64,000 bases of DNA from Streptomyces sp. NRRL F-5123 (GCF_000721495.1 NZ_JOHY01000034.1:62001-126000); one strand, 5' to 3'. Counted from the first letter of the stretch, positions 1 through 8,447 are shown. Notes: generated by a model not told the origin, from the letters alone. Numbers and translations are program-made.

Positions 1-13
1 GTGCCGCGGCGCG

Positions 14-742
14 TCAGGTCAGGAGCAGGGCCACCGCGGAGCCCATCAGCATGAAAGGGCCGAAGGGGATCGGGGTCTTGCGGTTGGCGCGGCCGGTGGC
101 CAGGAGGGCGAGGCCCACGACCGCGCCCAGCAGGAAGGCCGCGAGCGTGCCGGTGACGACGGCGGACCAGCCGTACCAGCCGAGGGCCAGGCCCAGCGTG
201 GGGGCGAGCTTGACGTCGCCGAAGCCCATGCCCGCCGGGTTGATGAGGAAGAGCACCATATAGAGGACGCCGAGCGCGGCGCCGCCCAGCAGCGCCCGCG
301 TCCACGACCCCTCGTGCGAGGGCAGCAGCGCCGCGCCGCCCAGCAGCACCGCCGTACCGCCCAGCGCGGGCAGCGTCAGGACGTCGGGGAGCCGGAAGAC
401 GCGCAGGTCCACCAGCGCGAGGGCCAGCCCCACGGGCACCAGCAGCAGCCACACCGCCAGCTCCGGGTGCGCCCCGGCCACCGCCGCGATCCCGGCGCAC
501 AGCGCTCCGCACAGCACAGCCGGGGCCAGGCCCCCGGCGGACATCCGCCCGGGGCCGTCGCACCCGGCGCAGTGGGCGGGCCCCACCCAGCCGCGCGGCC
601 CGGCGGGCAGCGGGTGCCCGGCGCGGCAGCCCGCGGCCCACGGCTCCCCGGACGGCACCGCGAGCCGGTGCGCGGCCCGCGGCAGCAGCAGCCCGCTCGC
701 CATTCCCCATACGGCCGCGGCCACGATCGGATAGACATGCAC
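14..742 (-). CDS. prepilin peptidase (A24 family, TadV/CpaA type)
   Basis: Integral-membrane aspartyl peptidase expected to cleave the leader of the Flp and TadE-type pseudopilins encoded further along. The 242-residue product has a cysteine-containing hydrophilic loop near the N-terminus, an Asp in ALVDLRVFRLPD, and the second catalytic Asp in the GMGFGDVKLAPTLG motif, followed by several hydrophobic helices; the GxGDVK motif is the signature of the A24 family. The open frame extends upstream, but residues before the GTG at 742 are low-complexity antisense to the DUF192 gene, so the GTG giving VHVYPIVAAAVWG is preferred. It is separated from the minus-strand pilus genes by two plus-strand genes, so it is not in their transcript. 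Confidence 0.85.
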   Translation of the reverse strand: MHVYPIVAAAVWGMASGLLLPRAAHRLAVPSGEPWAAGCRAGHPLPAGPRGWVGPAHCAGCDGPGRMSAGGLAPAVLCGALCAGIAAVAGAHPELAVWLLLVPVGLALALVDLRVFRLPDVLTLPALGGTAVLLGGAALLPSHEGSWTRALLGGAALGVLYMVLFLINPAGMGFGDVKLAPTLGLALGWYGWSAVVTGTLAAFLLGAVVGLALLATGRANRKTPIPFGPFMLMGSAVALLLT

Positions 743-811
743 GAACGCCGACCGTACACGCCCGGCCCTCCCCGGGGGACGGGGGTCGGGCGGCAGTCCG
801 AGGGAGGGCCC

Positions 812-1234
812 ATGCACCGGCGTTGGCGCGACGGCGCCGCCACCCTGCGCACCCCGCAGGCCGACGTGCCGCTGCGCGTCGCCGCCTCCTACCGCGCCCG
901 CACCCGCGGCCTGCTCGGCGCGGACGGCGTCGAGGGCGCGCTGCTGCTCACCCCGGCGTCGAGCGTGCACACGGTGCGGATGCGCTTCGCGATCGACGTG
1001 GCCTACCTCGACCGCCGGCTGCGGGTGCTCGCCGTCCGCACGATGTCCCCCGGCCGGGTCGGGCGCCCCCGCCTGCTGGCCCGGCACGTCCTGGAGGCGG
1101 AGGCCGGGGCTTTCGCGCGGTGGGGGGTGCGGCGCGGGGTGCGGGTCGAGGTGGTGGCGGAAAACGGGACGGGGACAGAGGGCGGCGCGGGGGACGGGGC
1201 CGGTGCCGGTGCCGAGAGGCGCAAGATGAGCTGA
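812..1234 (+). CDS. DUF192 family protein
   Basis: 140-residue protein of the DUF192 family, small secreted or periplasmic domains whose biochemical role is unsettled. The family pattern is visible: an N-terminal beta strand region, SYRARTRGLLG, then HTVRMRFAIDVAYLDRRLRVLAV and the conserved ending LEAEAGAFARWGVRRGVRVEV. No clear signal peptide is seen. A Gly/Ala-rich tail of about 20 residues follows the domain. The start is the ATG after AGGGAGGGCC. It lies back to back with the prepilin peptidase and beside the Tad genes, an arrangement that suggests, but does not prove, a link to pilus assembly. Confidence 0.8.
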   Translation: MHRRWRDGAATLRTPQADVPLRVAASYRARTRGLLGADGVEGALLLTPASSVHTVRMRFAIDVAYLDRRLRVLAVRTMSPGRVGRPRLLARHVLEAEAGAFARWGVRRGVRVEVVAENGTGTEGGAGDGAGAGAERRKMS

Positions 1235-1320
1235 CGATCAGCGGCGCTGACGGTTACCGCCGTCTCACATTGCGGCAAACCACCGTGCACGCTCCCCCGC
1301 CCGGCTGATAGGCATGCAGA

Positions 1321-2079
1321 ATGCACATCGGATCGGCCACCGGAACGGCCGTCACAGACGAGATCGCCTCATACGACCCGCTTCCCTCCGACGACGAGCT
1401 GTGCCGCTGGGCGGCGCGTGACCGCGAGACCGCGCGGGTTTTCCGGCGGGGAGCGGCCGTCGCGGTCGCCGCGCCCGGACTGTCGATGCGCGACCGGCTC
1501 GTGGTGACCGGACCGCCCGCGGAGGCGATACCCCTCGCGCGGGACGTCGCCGGAGAGGTCGGCCGCGGCTACCGCCTGTTCGGCGACCGGGGTCTCGTCG
1601 ACGCCCTCGTGCACGCCGAACCCGCCCTGCGCCCCACTGCCGGCTTCGGCTGGATGCACCGCACGGGCTCCCCCGCCGTCCCGCCGGACGGCTCCGCGCG
1701 CTGGCTGCCGCCCGCCGCCGCACCCGGCGTCACCGCGCTGCTCGACCAGGCCTTCCCCGACTCCTACGCCTACCCCGGCCGCCCCGGCGCCGCCGACCGC
1801 TGGGCCGGCGTCCCGGCGGAGGACTCCGGCGAGCCCCTCGCGGTCGCGGCGCTCGCCTGGTGCGCCCCCACCGTGGGCCTGCTCGCGGGCGTCGCCACCG
1901 CCCCGGCCGCGCGCGGGCGCGGGCTGGGCCGCCGGGTGTGCGCGTTCGTGCTCGCCGAAGCGCTCGCCGCGTACGGCACGGCCGCGCTCGTCGTCGACGA
2001 CGACAACACCGCCGCCCTGCGCCTCTACCGCTCCCTCGGCCTCGGCTACCGCCCGCTGCGGGCCGCGTCCTTCGGCTGA
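1321..2079 (+). CDS. GNAT family N-acetyltransferase
   Basis: 252-residue acyl-CoA-dependent N-acetyltransferase; substrate unknown. The C-terminal half carries the GNAT fold: VGLLAGVATAPAARGRGLGRRV is motif A with the R/QxxGxG/A acetyl-CoA pyrophosphate loop (ARGRGLG), followed by VDDDNTAALRLYRSLGLGYRPL, the usual motif B with its N-x-x-A-x-x-L-Y pattern. The N-terminal 120 residues resemble the degenerate first lobe found in two-lobed actinobacterial GNAT proteins. It is transcribed toward the OmpA-like gene, with a hairpin between the two. A GTG at codon 11 is an alternative start. Confidence 0.85.
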   Translation: MHIGSATGTAVTDEIASYDPLPSDDELCRWAARDRETARVFRRGAAVAVAAPGLSMRDRLVVTGPPAEAIPLARDVAGEVGRGYRLFGDRGLVDALVHAEPALRPTAGFGWMHRTGSPAVPPDGSARWLPPAAAPGVTALLDQAFPDSYAYPGRPGAADRWAGVPAEDSGEPLAVAALAWCAPTVGLLAGVATAPAARGRGLGRRVCAFVLAEALAAYGTAALVVDDDNTAALRLYRSLGLGYRPLRAASFG

Positions 2080-2084
2080 GCGGG

Positions 2085-2112
2085 GGGCGGAGGGCGGAGG
2101 GCGGAGGGCGGA
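2085..2112 (+). repeat. heptanucleotide tandem repeat (GGGCGGA)x4
   Basis: Four perfect copies of GGGCGGA directly follow the GNAT stop codon. The repeat lies outside coding sequence, before the terminator hairpin. Heptamer tracts can vary by slippage, but nothing here shows a function. Confidence 0.8.
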
Positions 2113-2154
2113 GGGACGGGGAGGCGCGCGGACGAAGAAGCGGGCAAAGAAAAC

Positions 2155-2189
2155 GGGCCGGTTCGCAGGGGGGGAGAGCGAACCGGCCC
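2155..2189. terminator. hairpin between convergent genes
   Basis: Perfect 12-bp stem GGGCCGGTTCGC / GCGAACCGGCCC with an 11-nt purine loop, located between the convergent GNAT and OmpA-like genes. The placement fits a bidirectional terminator; there is no U tract, as is usual in Streptomyces. Confidence 0.75.
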
Positions 2190-2236
2190 GAGGGGGGGAG
2201 TTACACCGTACCGCGTCTCGGCCCGCATCCCGCACG

Positions 2237-2911
2237 TTACGCGGCAGGAGGAGTGAAGGTGATTTCCACGCGGCGGTTCTGCTGGCGGCCGGATTCGGTG
2301 GAATTGTCCGCTATGGGATAGTCCTCGCCGTAGCCGCGGACCTGAAATGTGTGGGACGAGTCACCGGCGCCGGCGAGTGCCGCGGCCAGCACCTGGTAGA
2401 CCGCCTGTGCGCGCTGTCGCGAGAGCGTCACACCGTGCTCGCTGCTCCCCAGGTCGTCCGTGAATCCGAAGACACGGATGGGTGACGTGACGTGCCGGGC
2501 GTTGATGTCCGTCGCGATCGCCTGGATACGGGACGTCGCCGCGGCGGAGAGCTTCGCGCTGTTCTTCGCGAAGGCGACCTCCGACTGGAGCGCGTAGGTG
2601 ACCGTCGCGTTCGACGTCTCCTCGCGCTGCTCCGGCTGGTCCGCGGCCACCGAGGACTCGTCCGACACCGACACGATGTCCAGCACCTTCGCCGGCGCGA
2701 GCTTCGACCCCTCGGGCAGCCGGAGGTTCGGCGAGCCCGCGTCGATGTGCTCCGGCGCCCCCGGGCTCGCGTCCCCGGCCGCGGGCGGCGCGGTGGGCGT
2801 CCCGGTGTCGGCGGTGGCCGCGCCCGCCGCGGGCGCGACGGCCACGGCGGTGCCGCCGGCCAGCAGGACGACGCTGAGCGTGATGCTTGCGGCTGCCGCC
2901 GCGGGCTTCAT
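2237..2911 (-). CDS. OmpA family protein of the Tad locus
   Basis: 224-residue secreted protein with a C-terminal OmpA-like peptidoglycan-binding domain. An N-terminal signal peptide (MKPAAAAASITLSVVLLAGG then AVAVAPAAGAA) is followed by a Pro/Ala/Thr linker. The OmpA core shows VAFAKNSAKLSAAA, the motif VFGFTDDLGSSEHGVTLSRQRAQAV (Asp and Arg that contact meso-diaminopimelate) and GYGEDYPIADNSTESGRQQNRRVEI. It is the last gene of the minus-strand series and starts 5 nt after the stop of the lipoprotein gene, with GAGGGG as ribosome site, so translation is probably coupled. A role anchoring the pilus machinery to the cell wall is inferred. Confidence 0.88.
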   Translation of the reverse strand: MKPAAAAASITLSVVLLAGGTAVAVAPAAGAATADTGTPTAPPAAGDASPGAPEHIDAGSPNLRLPEGSKLAPAKVLDIVSVSDESSVAADQPEQREETSNATVTYALQSEVAFAKNSAKLSAAATSRIQAIATDINARHVTSPIRVFGFTDDLGSSEHGVTLSRQRAQAVYQVLAAALAGAGDSSHTFQVRGYGEDYPIADNSTESGRQQNRRVEITFTPPAA

Positions 2912-2916
2912 ACGGA

Positions 2917-3504
2917 TCACCCCTCGGAGATGGTGATTTTGGCGGGGGGCATGGTGGGGAGTTCGAAGTCCACCTGCGTGGTCGTCTCCGGCGGTGCCGG
3001 GAACTGCGCGAAGAAGGGCCGGGTCTCCTCGGGCTCGATGTCGACGAGGCCCATGGTGCACAGGCACATCCCGCCGGTGTCCCGGAGGACGTAGTACCGC
3101 TTCTTCCCCGCTGGGTCGACGAGGACGGCGCCCGCCACGGAGGGACCGGAGGGCACCAGTTCGGTCTCCGGGCCGCGCCAGTCGACGGCGTCGAACGCTT
3201 CGTCCCCGTTGTTGGTGACCGTGCCCTGGACGGTGACGAAGCCGCCGGAGTCGCGACTCGCCGAGTTGATCGTGATCGTCATCCCCGCCTCCCCCTTGAC
3301 CTGGGCGAGCACCGTGGTCGGCGTGGCCGAGGGCGTGTCGCCCGCGGACGCGGTCGCCTTGCCGCCGCTTTTCGCGGCCGACGTGTCCGACTTCGCGGGG
3401 GGCTTGTCGTCGTTGCCGCCCGATCCGCCGCCGCAGCCCGCCAGCACGACCGCCGCCGTCGCCGTCAGCGCCACGGCGAGCGGCGCTTGGTGCCGCTTCC
3501 TCAT
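2917..3504 (-). CDS. lipoprotein of the Tad locus, function unknown
   Basis: 195-residue lipoprotein. A basic N-terminus and hydrophobic stretch lead to the lipobox VVLAGC, followed by a Gly/Lys/Ala-rich disordered linker of about 45 residues. The globular part has the pattern TVTNNGDEAFDAVDWRGPE, resembling the immunoglobulin-like fold of secreted actinobacterial DUF4352-type proteins, and a CLC pair (DTGGMCLCTMGLVDI) that could form a disulfide or bind metal. The ATG at 3504 has AGGGAAC upstream and is preferred over the GTG at 3522. It lies between the TadG-like and OmpA-like genes, which suggests an envelope partner of the pilus. Confidence 0.75.
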   Translation of the reverse strand: MRKRHQAPLAVALTATAAVVLAGCGGGSGGNDDKPPAKSDTSAAKSGGKATASAGDTPSATPTTVLAQVKGEAGMTITINSASRDSGGFVTVQGTVTNNGDEAFDAVDWRGPETELVPSGPSVAGAVLVDPAGKKRYYVLRDTGGMCLCTMGLVDIEPEETRPFFAQFPAPPETTTQVDFELPTMPPAKITISEG

Positions 3505-3538
3505 CGTTCCCCGTTCCCTCACCGCTGGACCGACCGCC

Positions 3539-4120
3539 TCACTTGCTCAGATGAACCGTGTAGAGAGCCGACAGGTCGAGTACGAACCCGCCCGCCGTCG
3601 GATCGACCGTCAGGCTGCCCTGGTCGCAGGCCAGCCGGACGGCGGTGCCGTCGAGCCCGTCGAGGGAGCAGCGCGGTTCCACCACCGCCGTCGCCTCGGC
3701 CGTCGGGTAGACGTCCTCGCTGCCCTTCACCACCGAACTGCCCACCGACGAGCGCGAGGTGACCTTCACCGTGAAGCCGAAGTCCGCGCCGGGAGCGAGA
3801 CCGCAGTCGTCCACCTCGGCGCCGTTGTCCGCGGCGAAGGCGGAAGCCTTGCCGCACGCGGCGGCGACGTCCTGCGGCGAGTGCGCGAGCAGCGCCTTGA
3901 GCGCCTGCGGATCTCCGGAACCGAGAGCGGTCAGCACAGCGTCGTGCAGCGCGTCCCTGCCCTCGCGCGCCGCGGCGAGCGCGGCGGCATCCGCCGCCGT
4001 CTGCGTCGTGTTCCTGGACACCGCCGCCTGTCCCACTGCGAAGTAGGCGAACGCCAGGAAGAAGAGCGCCGTCAGGGCCACGATGTAGATCCCGACCGTC
4101 TGGCCGTCGTCCCCCCGCAG
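3539..4120 (-). CDS. TadG-like pilus assembly protein
   Basis: About 193 residues. The N-terminal motif GDDGQTVGIYIVALTALFFLAFAYFAVGQAAVSRNTTQTAADAAALAAARE is the Tad_G/pilus-assembly pattern: one transmembrane helix followed by the TAADAAALA segment. The rest is an extracellular domain with four or more cysteines. No ATG, GTG or TTG lies at the expected position downstream of the pilin stop (4129). The plausible starts are a CTG at 4120, which keeps GDDGQ, or a GTG at 4081 inside the helix. The 4120 start is given here and is uncertain. The gene follows the pilin by 8 nt. Confidence 0.7.
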   Translation of the reverse strand: MRGDDGQTVGIYIVALTALFFLAFAYFAVGQAAVSRNTTQTAADAAALAAAREGRDALHDAVLTALGSGDPQALKALLAHSPQDVAAACGKASAFAADNGAEVDDCGLAPGADFGFTVKVTSRSSVGSSVVKGSEDVYPTAEATAVVEPRCSLDGLDGTAVRLACDQGSLTVDPTAGGFVLDLSALYTVHLSK

Positions 4121-4128
4121 GCCCGCTG

Positions 4129-4395
4129 CTACTTGCCGCCGCCGGAGATCTTGCGGATGGACTTGAGAATCGCCTTCTGGATGGCGTCGCCGATGCTGGT
4201 GGTCGCCAGCACCCCGATGATCACCGCGATCACCACCGCGATCCCGAGGTACTCGAACGACGTCTGGCCGCGGTCCGAGCGGGCGGTCAGACGGGCCGAG
4301 AGGCGTTCGGTCGCACTCTCCGTGCGGGTGCGGAGCCAGATCTCGGCGGTGGTGTAGCGCTGGAGTGCCCACCTGGTCATGATTGTTCGCCCCAT
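4129..4395 (-). CDS. Flp-type pilin (class III signal peptide)
   Basis: 88-residue candidate pilin. A basic leader of about 45 residues ends in RSDRGQTSFEYLG; cleavage after the Gly leaves Q at +1 and E at +5, the class III (Flp/TadE) prepilin rule. It is followed by one hydrophobic helix, IAVVIAVIIGVLATTSIG, and a short basic tail. This is the probable main structural subunit of the system. ATG 4395 has AGGTG about 7 nt upstream; ATG 4380 is an alternative giving 83 residues. A 303-bp gap separates it from tadC, and paired TTGCN4GCAA palindromes there suggest its own promoter and control. Confidence 0.82.
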   Translation of the reverse strand: MGRTIMTRWALQRYTTAEIWLRTRTESATERLSARLTARSDRGQTSFEYLGIAVVIAVIIGVLATTSIGDAIQKAILKSIRKISGGGK

Positions 4396-4522
4396 CCTTT
4401 GTCACCTGGCTGGTGATACGTGCGGCGGTGGCCGTGGGGTGCCCGTCGGGGTCGGGGGTGGTGGTCACGGTGCACCGCCTCTCGCTGGTGGTCGGTTGTC
4501 GTCCGCAGCGGGTCAATCCGGA

Positions 4523-4552
4523 TTGCAGGTGCAAATATGGTTGCGAATGCAA
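4523..4552. promoter_or_regulatory. paired TTGC-N4-GCAA palindromes upstream of the pilin
   Basis: Two 12-bp palindromes, TTGCAGGTGCAA (4523-4534) and TTGCGAATGCAA (4541-4552), with centres 18 bp apart, lie in the relatively A+T-rich part of the 303-bp gap between tadC and the pilin gene. They look like a double operator for a dimeric regulator acting on the pilin-TadG-lipoprotein-OmpA unit. The cognate protein is not identifiable from sequence. Nothing else was recognised in 4396-4698. Confidence 0.5.
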
Positions 4553-4698
4553 AGGTACACCCGAACCTCGGGCATTCGCAGCCGGTCGTGCGCCAATCGC
4601 CCACCGTGTGACCCGGCGGACAAGTGGCCCCTACAGCATGGCGGTTGCTCACCGCCTGTCGCAGCATGATCACCGTTTCCGGCACCGCCCACTCCACT

Positions 4699-5619
4699 TC
4701 ATTCACCGCCGCCGCCGAAGATGTCGCCGAAGTGGATCTGCGAGCCGATGAGGGTGCCGGAGATCAGCAGGATCATCGTGGCGGGAACGAGGAGCACGGT
4801 GATCACGCCAGTGGCGCGGGGGACCATACGGGCCGCGCGGCGGCGGGCGCTCTGGGCCTCGGTGCGGCGCATGTCGGTCGCGATCTGGAGAAGGGTGCGG
4901 GCGATGGGCGCGCCGAGTTCCTCGCCCTGCTGGAGGGCGGTGACGAACTGGCCGACCTGGTCGCTGCGGTTGCGCTTGCGGAGCTGGTCGAAGGCGTCGC
5001 GGCGGCTGACGCCGACGTCCATCTGGCGCAGGGCGATGCGGATCTCGTCGGACCAGGGGCCTTCGTAGACGGCGTTGACGCGTTCCAGCGCCTGCCGGAA
5101 GCCGAGGCCGGCGCTCACGACGACGGCGAGGACGTCGAGGAAGTCGGGCAGGGTGCGCTCGATGTCGTCGCGGCGGCGGCGGATGGCGAGCCAGAGGCCG
5201 AGGTCGGCCCAGAACCAGCCGTAGGCGAGCAGCAGCAGGGCCAGGAACCAGCTGCCGCGGGTGATGAGCAGCAGGGCGGTGAGACCGCCGAGGAAGCCGT
5301 GGACCGCGCGCCGCGCGGCGTACCGCTCGACGGTCAACCCGTGCGGGTGGCCCGCGTGTTCGATGCGGGCGCGCATCTTCGCGACGCGGGCGGGTCCCAT
5401 GAGCCGCATCACCAGCGGGGCCCAGCGGATGCCGAGCCGGTCGACGGCGTTGCCGGCGCGGGTGGTGCGGGTGCTGCCGACCTCCAGGGCGAGCGCGAGG
5501 TCGTCGGGGAGCTTGGCGTCGGAGCGCAGCAGGCCCACCGCGTGGACGACGCCGACCGCGCAGGCGGCCAGCGCGAGGGCCAGCCCGAGGCCGGCGAGGG
5601 TCATGGTGCTGGTGCTCAT
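4699..5619 (-). CDS. tadC: TadC, type II secretion F-family inner-membrane protein
   Basis: 306-residue polytopic membrane platform protein of the Tad machine. It has an N-terminal hydrophobic segment, a pair of helices in the middle (FLGGLTALLLITRGSWFLALLLLAYGWFWADLGLWLAIRRR), then the cytoplasmic GspF-like domain ERTLPDFLDVLAVVVSAGLGFRQALERV ... GEELGAPIARTLLQIATDMRRTEAQSARRRAARM, and two C-terminal helices. Start ATG 5619 overlaps the tadB stop as ATGA, so the two are translationally coupled. Works with TadB as the membrane base on which the ATPase TadA acts. Confidence 0.88.
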   Translation of the reverse strand: MSTSTMTLAGLGLALALAACAVGVVHAVGLLRSDAKLPDDLALALEVGSTRTTRAGNAVDRLGIRWAPLVMRLMGPARVAKMRARIEHAGHPHGLTVERYAARRAVHGFLGGLTALLLITRGSWFLALLLLAYGWFWADLGLWLAIRRRRDDIERTLPDFLDVLAVVVSAGLGFRQALERVNAVYEGPWSDEIRIALRQMDVGVSRRDAFDQLRKRNRSDQVGQFVTALQQGEELGAPIARTLLQIATDMRRTEAQSARRRAARMVPRATGVITVLLVPATMILLISGTLIGSQIHFGDIFGGGGE

Positions 5620-6653
5620 ATGTCGATCCTCGACATCCGGCGGATCAGGGCGAAGCCGACGACGTACAGCCCGAGCGAGATCAGGACGCAGATCCGGCCG
5701 ACGGTGGAGCCGGTCATGGCGCTCAGCGAGCCGGGCATGACGCGGTCCAGCAGGAAGAGCGAGCCGAGGCCGATGACCGGTACGGCGTAGGCGGTGACGG
5801 TGACCTGGGACATCTGGGTACGGATCTCGCGCCGGGTCTCCTTGCGCTCCTCCAGGGTGACGGTGAGGTTGCGCAGCGACTCGACGACCGAGCCGCCGGC
5901 CCGGCTGGAGAGCACGAGCGTGGAGACCAGGACGACCAGCTCGCGGCTCGGCAGCCGCTGCTGCAGCTCGCCGAGCGCGTCCTCGACGGAGTGGCCGAGG
6001 GCCATCGCGTCGGCGACCTGCCGCAGCTCCTCGCCCGCGGGCGCGTCCAGCTCCTCCGCGGCCATCGACACGGCGGTGCGCAGTGCCAGCCCGGCCTGCG
6101 TGGCGTTGGCCAGCACGCGGGCCAGGTCCGGGAGTTGGGCGATGAAGCGCTCGGTGCGCACCCGGCGGCGCCATTCCAGGAAGGAGTACGCGGTCCAGCC
6201 CGCGACGAGCGCGGCTATCGGCCCGAAGAACGGTGCGAAGACCACCCACGCGGCGACCCACGCCCCGGCCACGACGCCGATCGAGGCGGCCGTGAACTGC
6301 CCCGGCGTGAGGTCGGTGCCGGTCGCGGCGAGCTGCCCGGCGAGCCTGCGGCCCCATGCGTAGCCTCGCACCAGGCGGTCGAGCCGCGCGAAGGGCACGG
6401 TCGAGCCGCGCGCCTCGCCCGCGGCGCCCAGCTCGGCGGCGAGCCGTTCGACGAGCGCGGCCCGGTCGGCGCGGCCCCCGCGCCACGCGTGCAGGCCCCA
6501 CACCGCGAGCAGCAGGGCGAGCAGCGTGACGCCCAGCACCAGCAGCGGATAGGGGCCCGCGGCGAAGTTGCGCCCCCCGGCGGCGGCTTGCGAGCGGACG
6601 CCCTCCGGTGGAGCGCCGGTCGCCGACGCCACGAGGGCCTGGAACGCGCTCAC
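5616..6653 (-). CDS. tadB: TadB, type II secretion F-family protein
   Basis: 345-residue partner of TadC. The visible order is an N-terminal helix (YPLLVLGVTLLALLLAVWGL), a cytoplasmic segment, a central helix pair (SIGVVAGAWVAAWVVFAPFFGPIAALVAGWTAYSFLEWRRR), the GspF domain (FIAQLPDLARVLANATQAGLALRTAVSMAAEEL ... SRELVVLVSTLVLSSRAGGSVVESLRNLTVTLEERKETRREIRTQM) and two C-terminal helices. The start codon overlaps the tadA stop by 4 nt and its stop overlaps the tadC start by 4 nt. The length is typical for actinobacterial TadB. Confidence 0.88.
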   Translation of the reverse strand: MSAFQALVASATGAPPEGVRSQAAAGGRNFAAGPYPLLVLGVTLLALLLAVWGLHAWRGGRADRAALVERLAAELGAAGEARGSTVPFARLDRLVRGYAWGRRLAGQLAATGTDLTPGQFTAASIGVVAGAWVAAWVVFAPFFGPIAALVAGWTAYSFLEWRRRVRTERFIAQLPDLARVLANATQAGLALRTAVSMAAEELDAPAGEELRQVADAMALGHSVEDALGELQQRLPSRELVVLVSTLVLSSRAGGSVVESLRNLTVTLEERKETRREIRTQMSQVTVTAYAVPVIGLGSLFLLDRVMPGSLSAMTGSTVGRICVLISLGLYVVGFALIRRMSRIDI

Positions 6654-7984
6654 TTGGCCTCCCGGCTGTCGAGTTCGAGTTCGCTCTCGCCCACCCCGAA
6701 GGCGGCGGGCACGTGTTCGCCGGCGAGGTAGAGCCGCTCGCCGATCTCCCGTGGCACGGGCCGGTGTTCGTACCAGCCGCGGACGATGCGGTCGACGCCG
6801 AGCGGCTCGGCGCGGAAGCGGGACGCGGAGGTGAGCCGGAAGACGTCGCGGCCGCGCGAGGACAGCACGGCGATCTCGGCGATGCGGCGCGTGCCGTCGA
6901 TGTGCCGGTTCAGCTGCACGATGACGTCGACGGCGCTGTTGATCTGGTCGCGCAGTGCCTCGTAGGGGATCTTGACCTCGCTCATCGACGCCAGCGTCTG
7001 CAGCCGCAGCACCGCGTCCTCCGCGGAGTTGGCGTGCACGGTGGCCAACGACCCGTCGTGGCCGGTGGACATGGCCTGCAGCATGTCCAGGGTCTCACCG
7101 CCGCGGACCTCGCCGACGATGATCCGGTCGGGGCGCATGCGCAGGCTGTTGCGCACCAGGTCCCGGATGGTGACCCGGCCTTCGCCCTCGACGTTGGGCG
7201 GGCGCGACTCCAGCCGGATCACGTGCTCCTGCTGGAGCTGGAGTTCGGCGGCGTCCTCGACGGTGATGATCCGCTCACCGTCCGGGATCAGCCCGGAGAG
7301 GGCGTTCAGCAGCGTCGTCTTGCCCGAGCCCGTACCGCCGCTCACGATGATGTTGCACTTCGCGCGGACCAGCGAGGCGAGCAGCAGCAGCATGTGCTCG
7401 TCGAGCGTGCCGAGCCCGATGAGCTCCTTGAGCGTGTACGCGCGTGGGAAGCGGCGGATGGTGAGCGTCGGCCCGGTCAGGGCCAGCGGCGGGATGATGA
7501 CGTTGACGCGCTCGCCGGACGGCAGGCGCGCGTCGACCATCGGATTCGACTCGTCCACCCGGCGGTTGACCGTCGACACGATGCGCTCGATCGTCTGCAG
7601 CAGCTGCTCGGCGGACGAGAAGCGGGCGGCTACCTGCTCGATGCGGCCGCCGCGCTCGACGTAGATGCGGTCCGGGCCGTTCACCATGATCTCGGTGATC
7701 GACGCGTCCTCCAGCAGCGGCTCCAGGATGCCGAGGCCCAGCGCCTCGTCCACGACCCGGCGGATCAGCGCGGCGCGCTCGGCGGTCGACTGCACCGGGC
7801 CCTCGCGGCTGATGATGTGCCCGAGCACCCGCTCCAGCCGTGCCCGGCGCTCGGCGGGCGCGAGCGTCGACATCTCGGCGAGGTCGATCTCCTGGAGCAG
7901 CTTGGCCCGGTAGACCGCGACGAGGTGACTCTCCTGCGTCTGCGGGGTGGGCTCGTCGGCGGCGAGGCGCGCACGCAGGCTCAT
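6650..7984 (-). CDS. tadA: TadA/CpaF family secretion ATPase
   Basis: 444-residue hexameric ATPase that powers pilus assembly. Domains in order: an N-terminal domain to about residue 170 with the IMVNGPDRIYVERGG and DARLPSGERVNVIIPPLA motifs, Walker A GGTGSGKTT at about 216-224, Asp-box VEDAAELQLQQEHVIRLESR, Walker B RMRPDRIIVGEVRGGE, and the His box STGHDGSLATVHANS. All catalytic motifs look intact. It overlaps both the upstream tadE-like gene and downstream tadB by 4 nt, giving a tight translationally coupled block. Confidence 0.93.
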   Translation of the reverse strand: MSLRARLAADEPTPQTQESHLVAVYRAKLLQEIDLAEMSTLAPAERRARLERVLGHIISREGPVQSTAERAALIRRVVDEALGLGILEPLLEDASITEIMVNGPDRIYVERGGRIEQVAARFSSAEQLLQTIERIVSTVNRRVDESNPMVDARLPSGERVNVIIPPLALTGPTLTIRRFPRAYTLKELIGLGTLDEHMLLLLASLVRAKCNIIVSGGTGSGKTTLLNALSGLIPDGERIITVEDAAELQLQQEHVIRLESRPPNVEGEGRVTIRDLVRNSLRMRPDRIIVGEVRGGETLDMLQAMSTGHDGSLATVHANSAEDAVLRLQTLASMSEVKIPYEALRDQINSAVDVIVQLNRHIDGTRRIAEIAVLSSRGRDVFRLTSASRFRAEPLGVDRIVRGWYEHRPVPREIGERLYLAGEHVPAAFGVGESELELDSREAK

Positions 7985-8328
7985 GGGGCGGTGTCCTCCC
8001 TCGGCATGGTCGCTGACCGCGACACGGGCCCGAACAGGTGCACTCCGGGAAGCACGGAGGGCACGTCGACCTTCGCGGTGGCGGTGTACGAGTCAGGGGA
8101 CGTCCCCCAGCCGATCCTGACGGTCAGCCAGTCGCTGACGGCCGCGCCCCCGGCCTGCGTCCCCGCGCCCGTGCCCCCGTCCGGCGGCGGCAGCGCGGCG
8201 GTACGCGCTGCCGCGCGGGCCGCCGTCCCCGCCTGTTCGCCGCAGTAGGCGACAAGGCCCAGCTGGATCCCCGCGAGGGCGATGAGCAGCAGGAACGGGA
8301 GCATCCCGAGGTATTCCAGCGAGGCCAC
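7981..8328 (-). CDS. TadE-family pseudopilin, leader missing or unusual
   Basis: 115 residues from the GTG at 8328 (GGAGAGGGGC just upstream). The sequence VASLEYLGMLPFLLLIALAGIQLGLVAYCGEQAGTAARAAARTAA is the TadE pattern of one helix followed by an Ala-rich segment; in this family the motif is normally preceded by a short leader ending in G-x-R-G. Here GERG lies immediately upstream but is untranslated with this start, and no good start codon precedes it before repeat DNA begins at about 8450. The leader may have been eroded by the repeat, or a rare start is used. It overlaps tadA by 4 nt. Confidence 0.75.
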   Translation of the reverse strand: MASLEYLGMLPFLLLIALAGIQLGLVAYCGEQAGTAARAAARTAALPPPDGGTGAGTQAGGAAVSDWLTVRIGWGTSPDSYTATAKVDVPSVLPGVHLFGPVSRSATMPREDTAP

Positions 8329-8447
8329 GCCCCTCTCCCCCGTCCGCCGGCCACGCCCGCCAAGGCCGCGGCTGAGCCGCGGGCCGAGCTTCCCGCCCGC
8401 GGCAGGCGGTACGCCGGGGGTGCGGCTGCGCCGCGGGGCGGGCGTCC

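Noticed and set aside
4377..4706. Possible 109-residue gene between tadC and the pilin
   Set aside because: The translation shows no domain or signal pattern, has no clear ribosome site, and the region contains palindromic operator candidates. Treated as intergenic.
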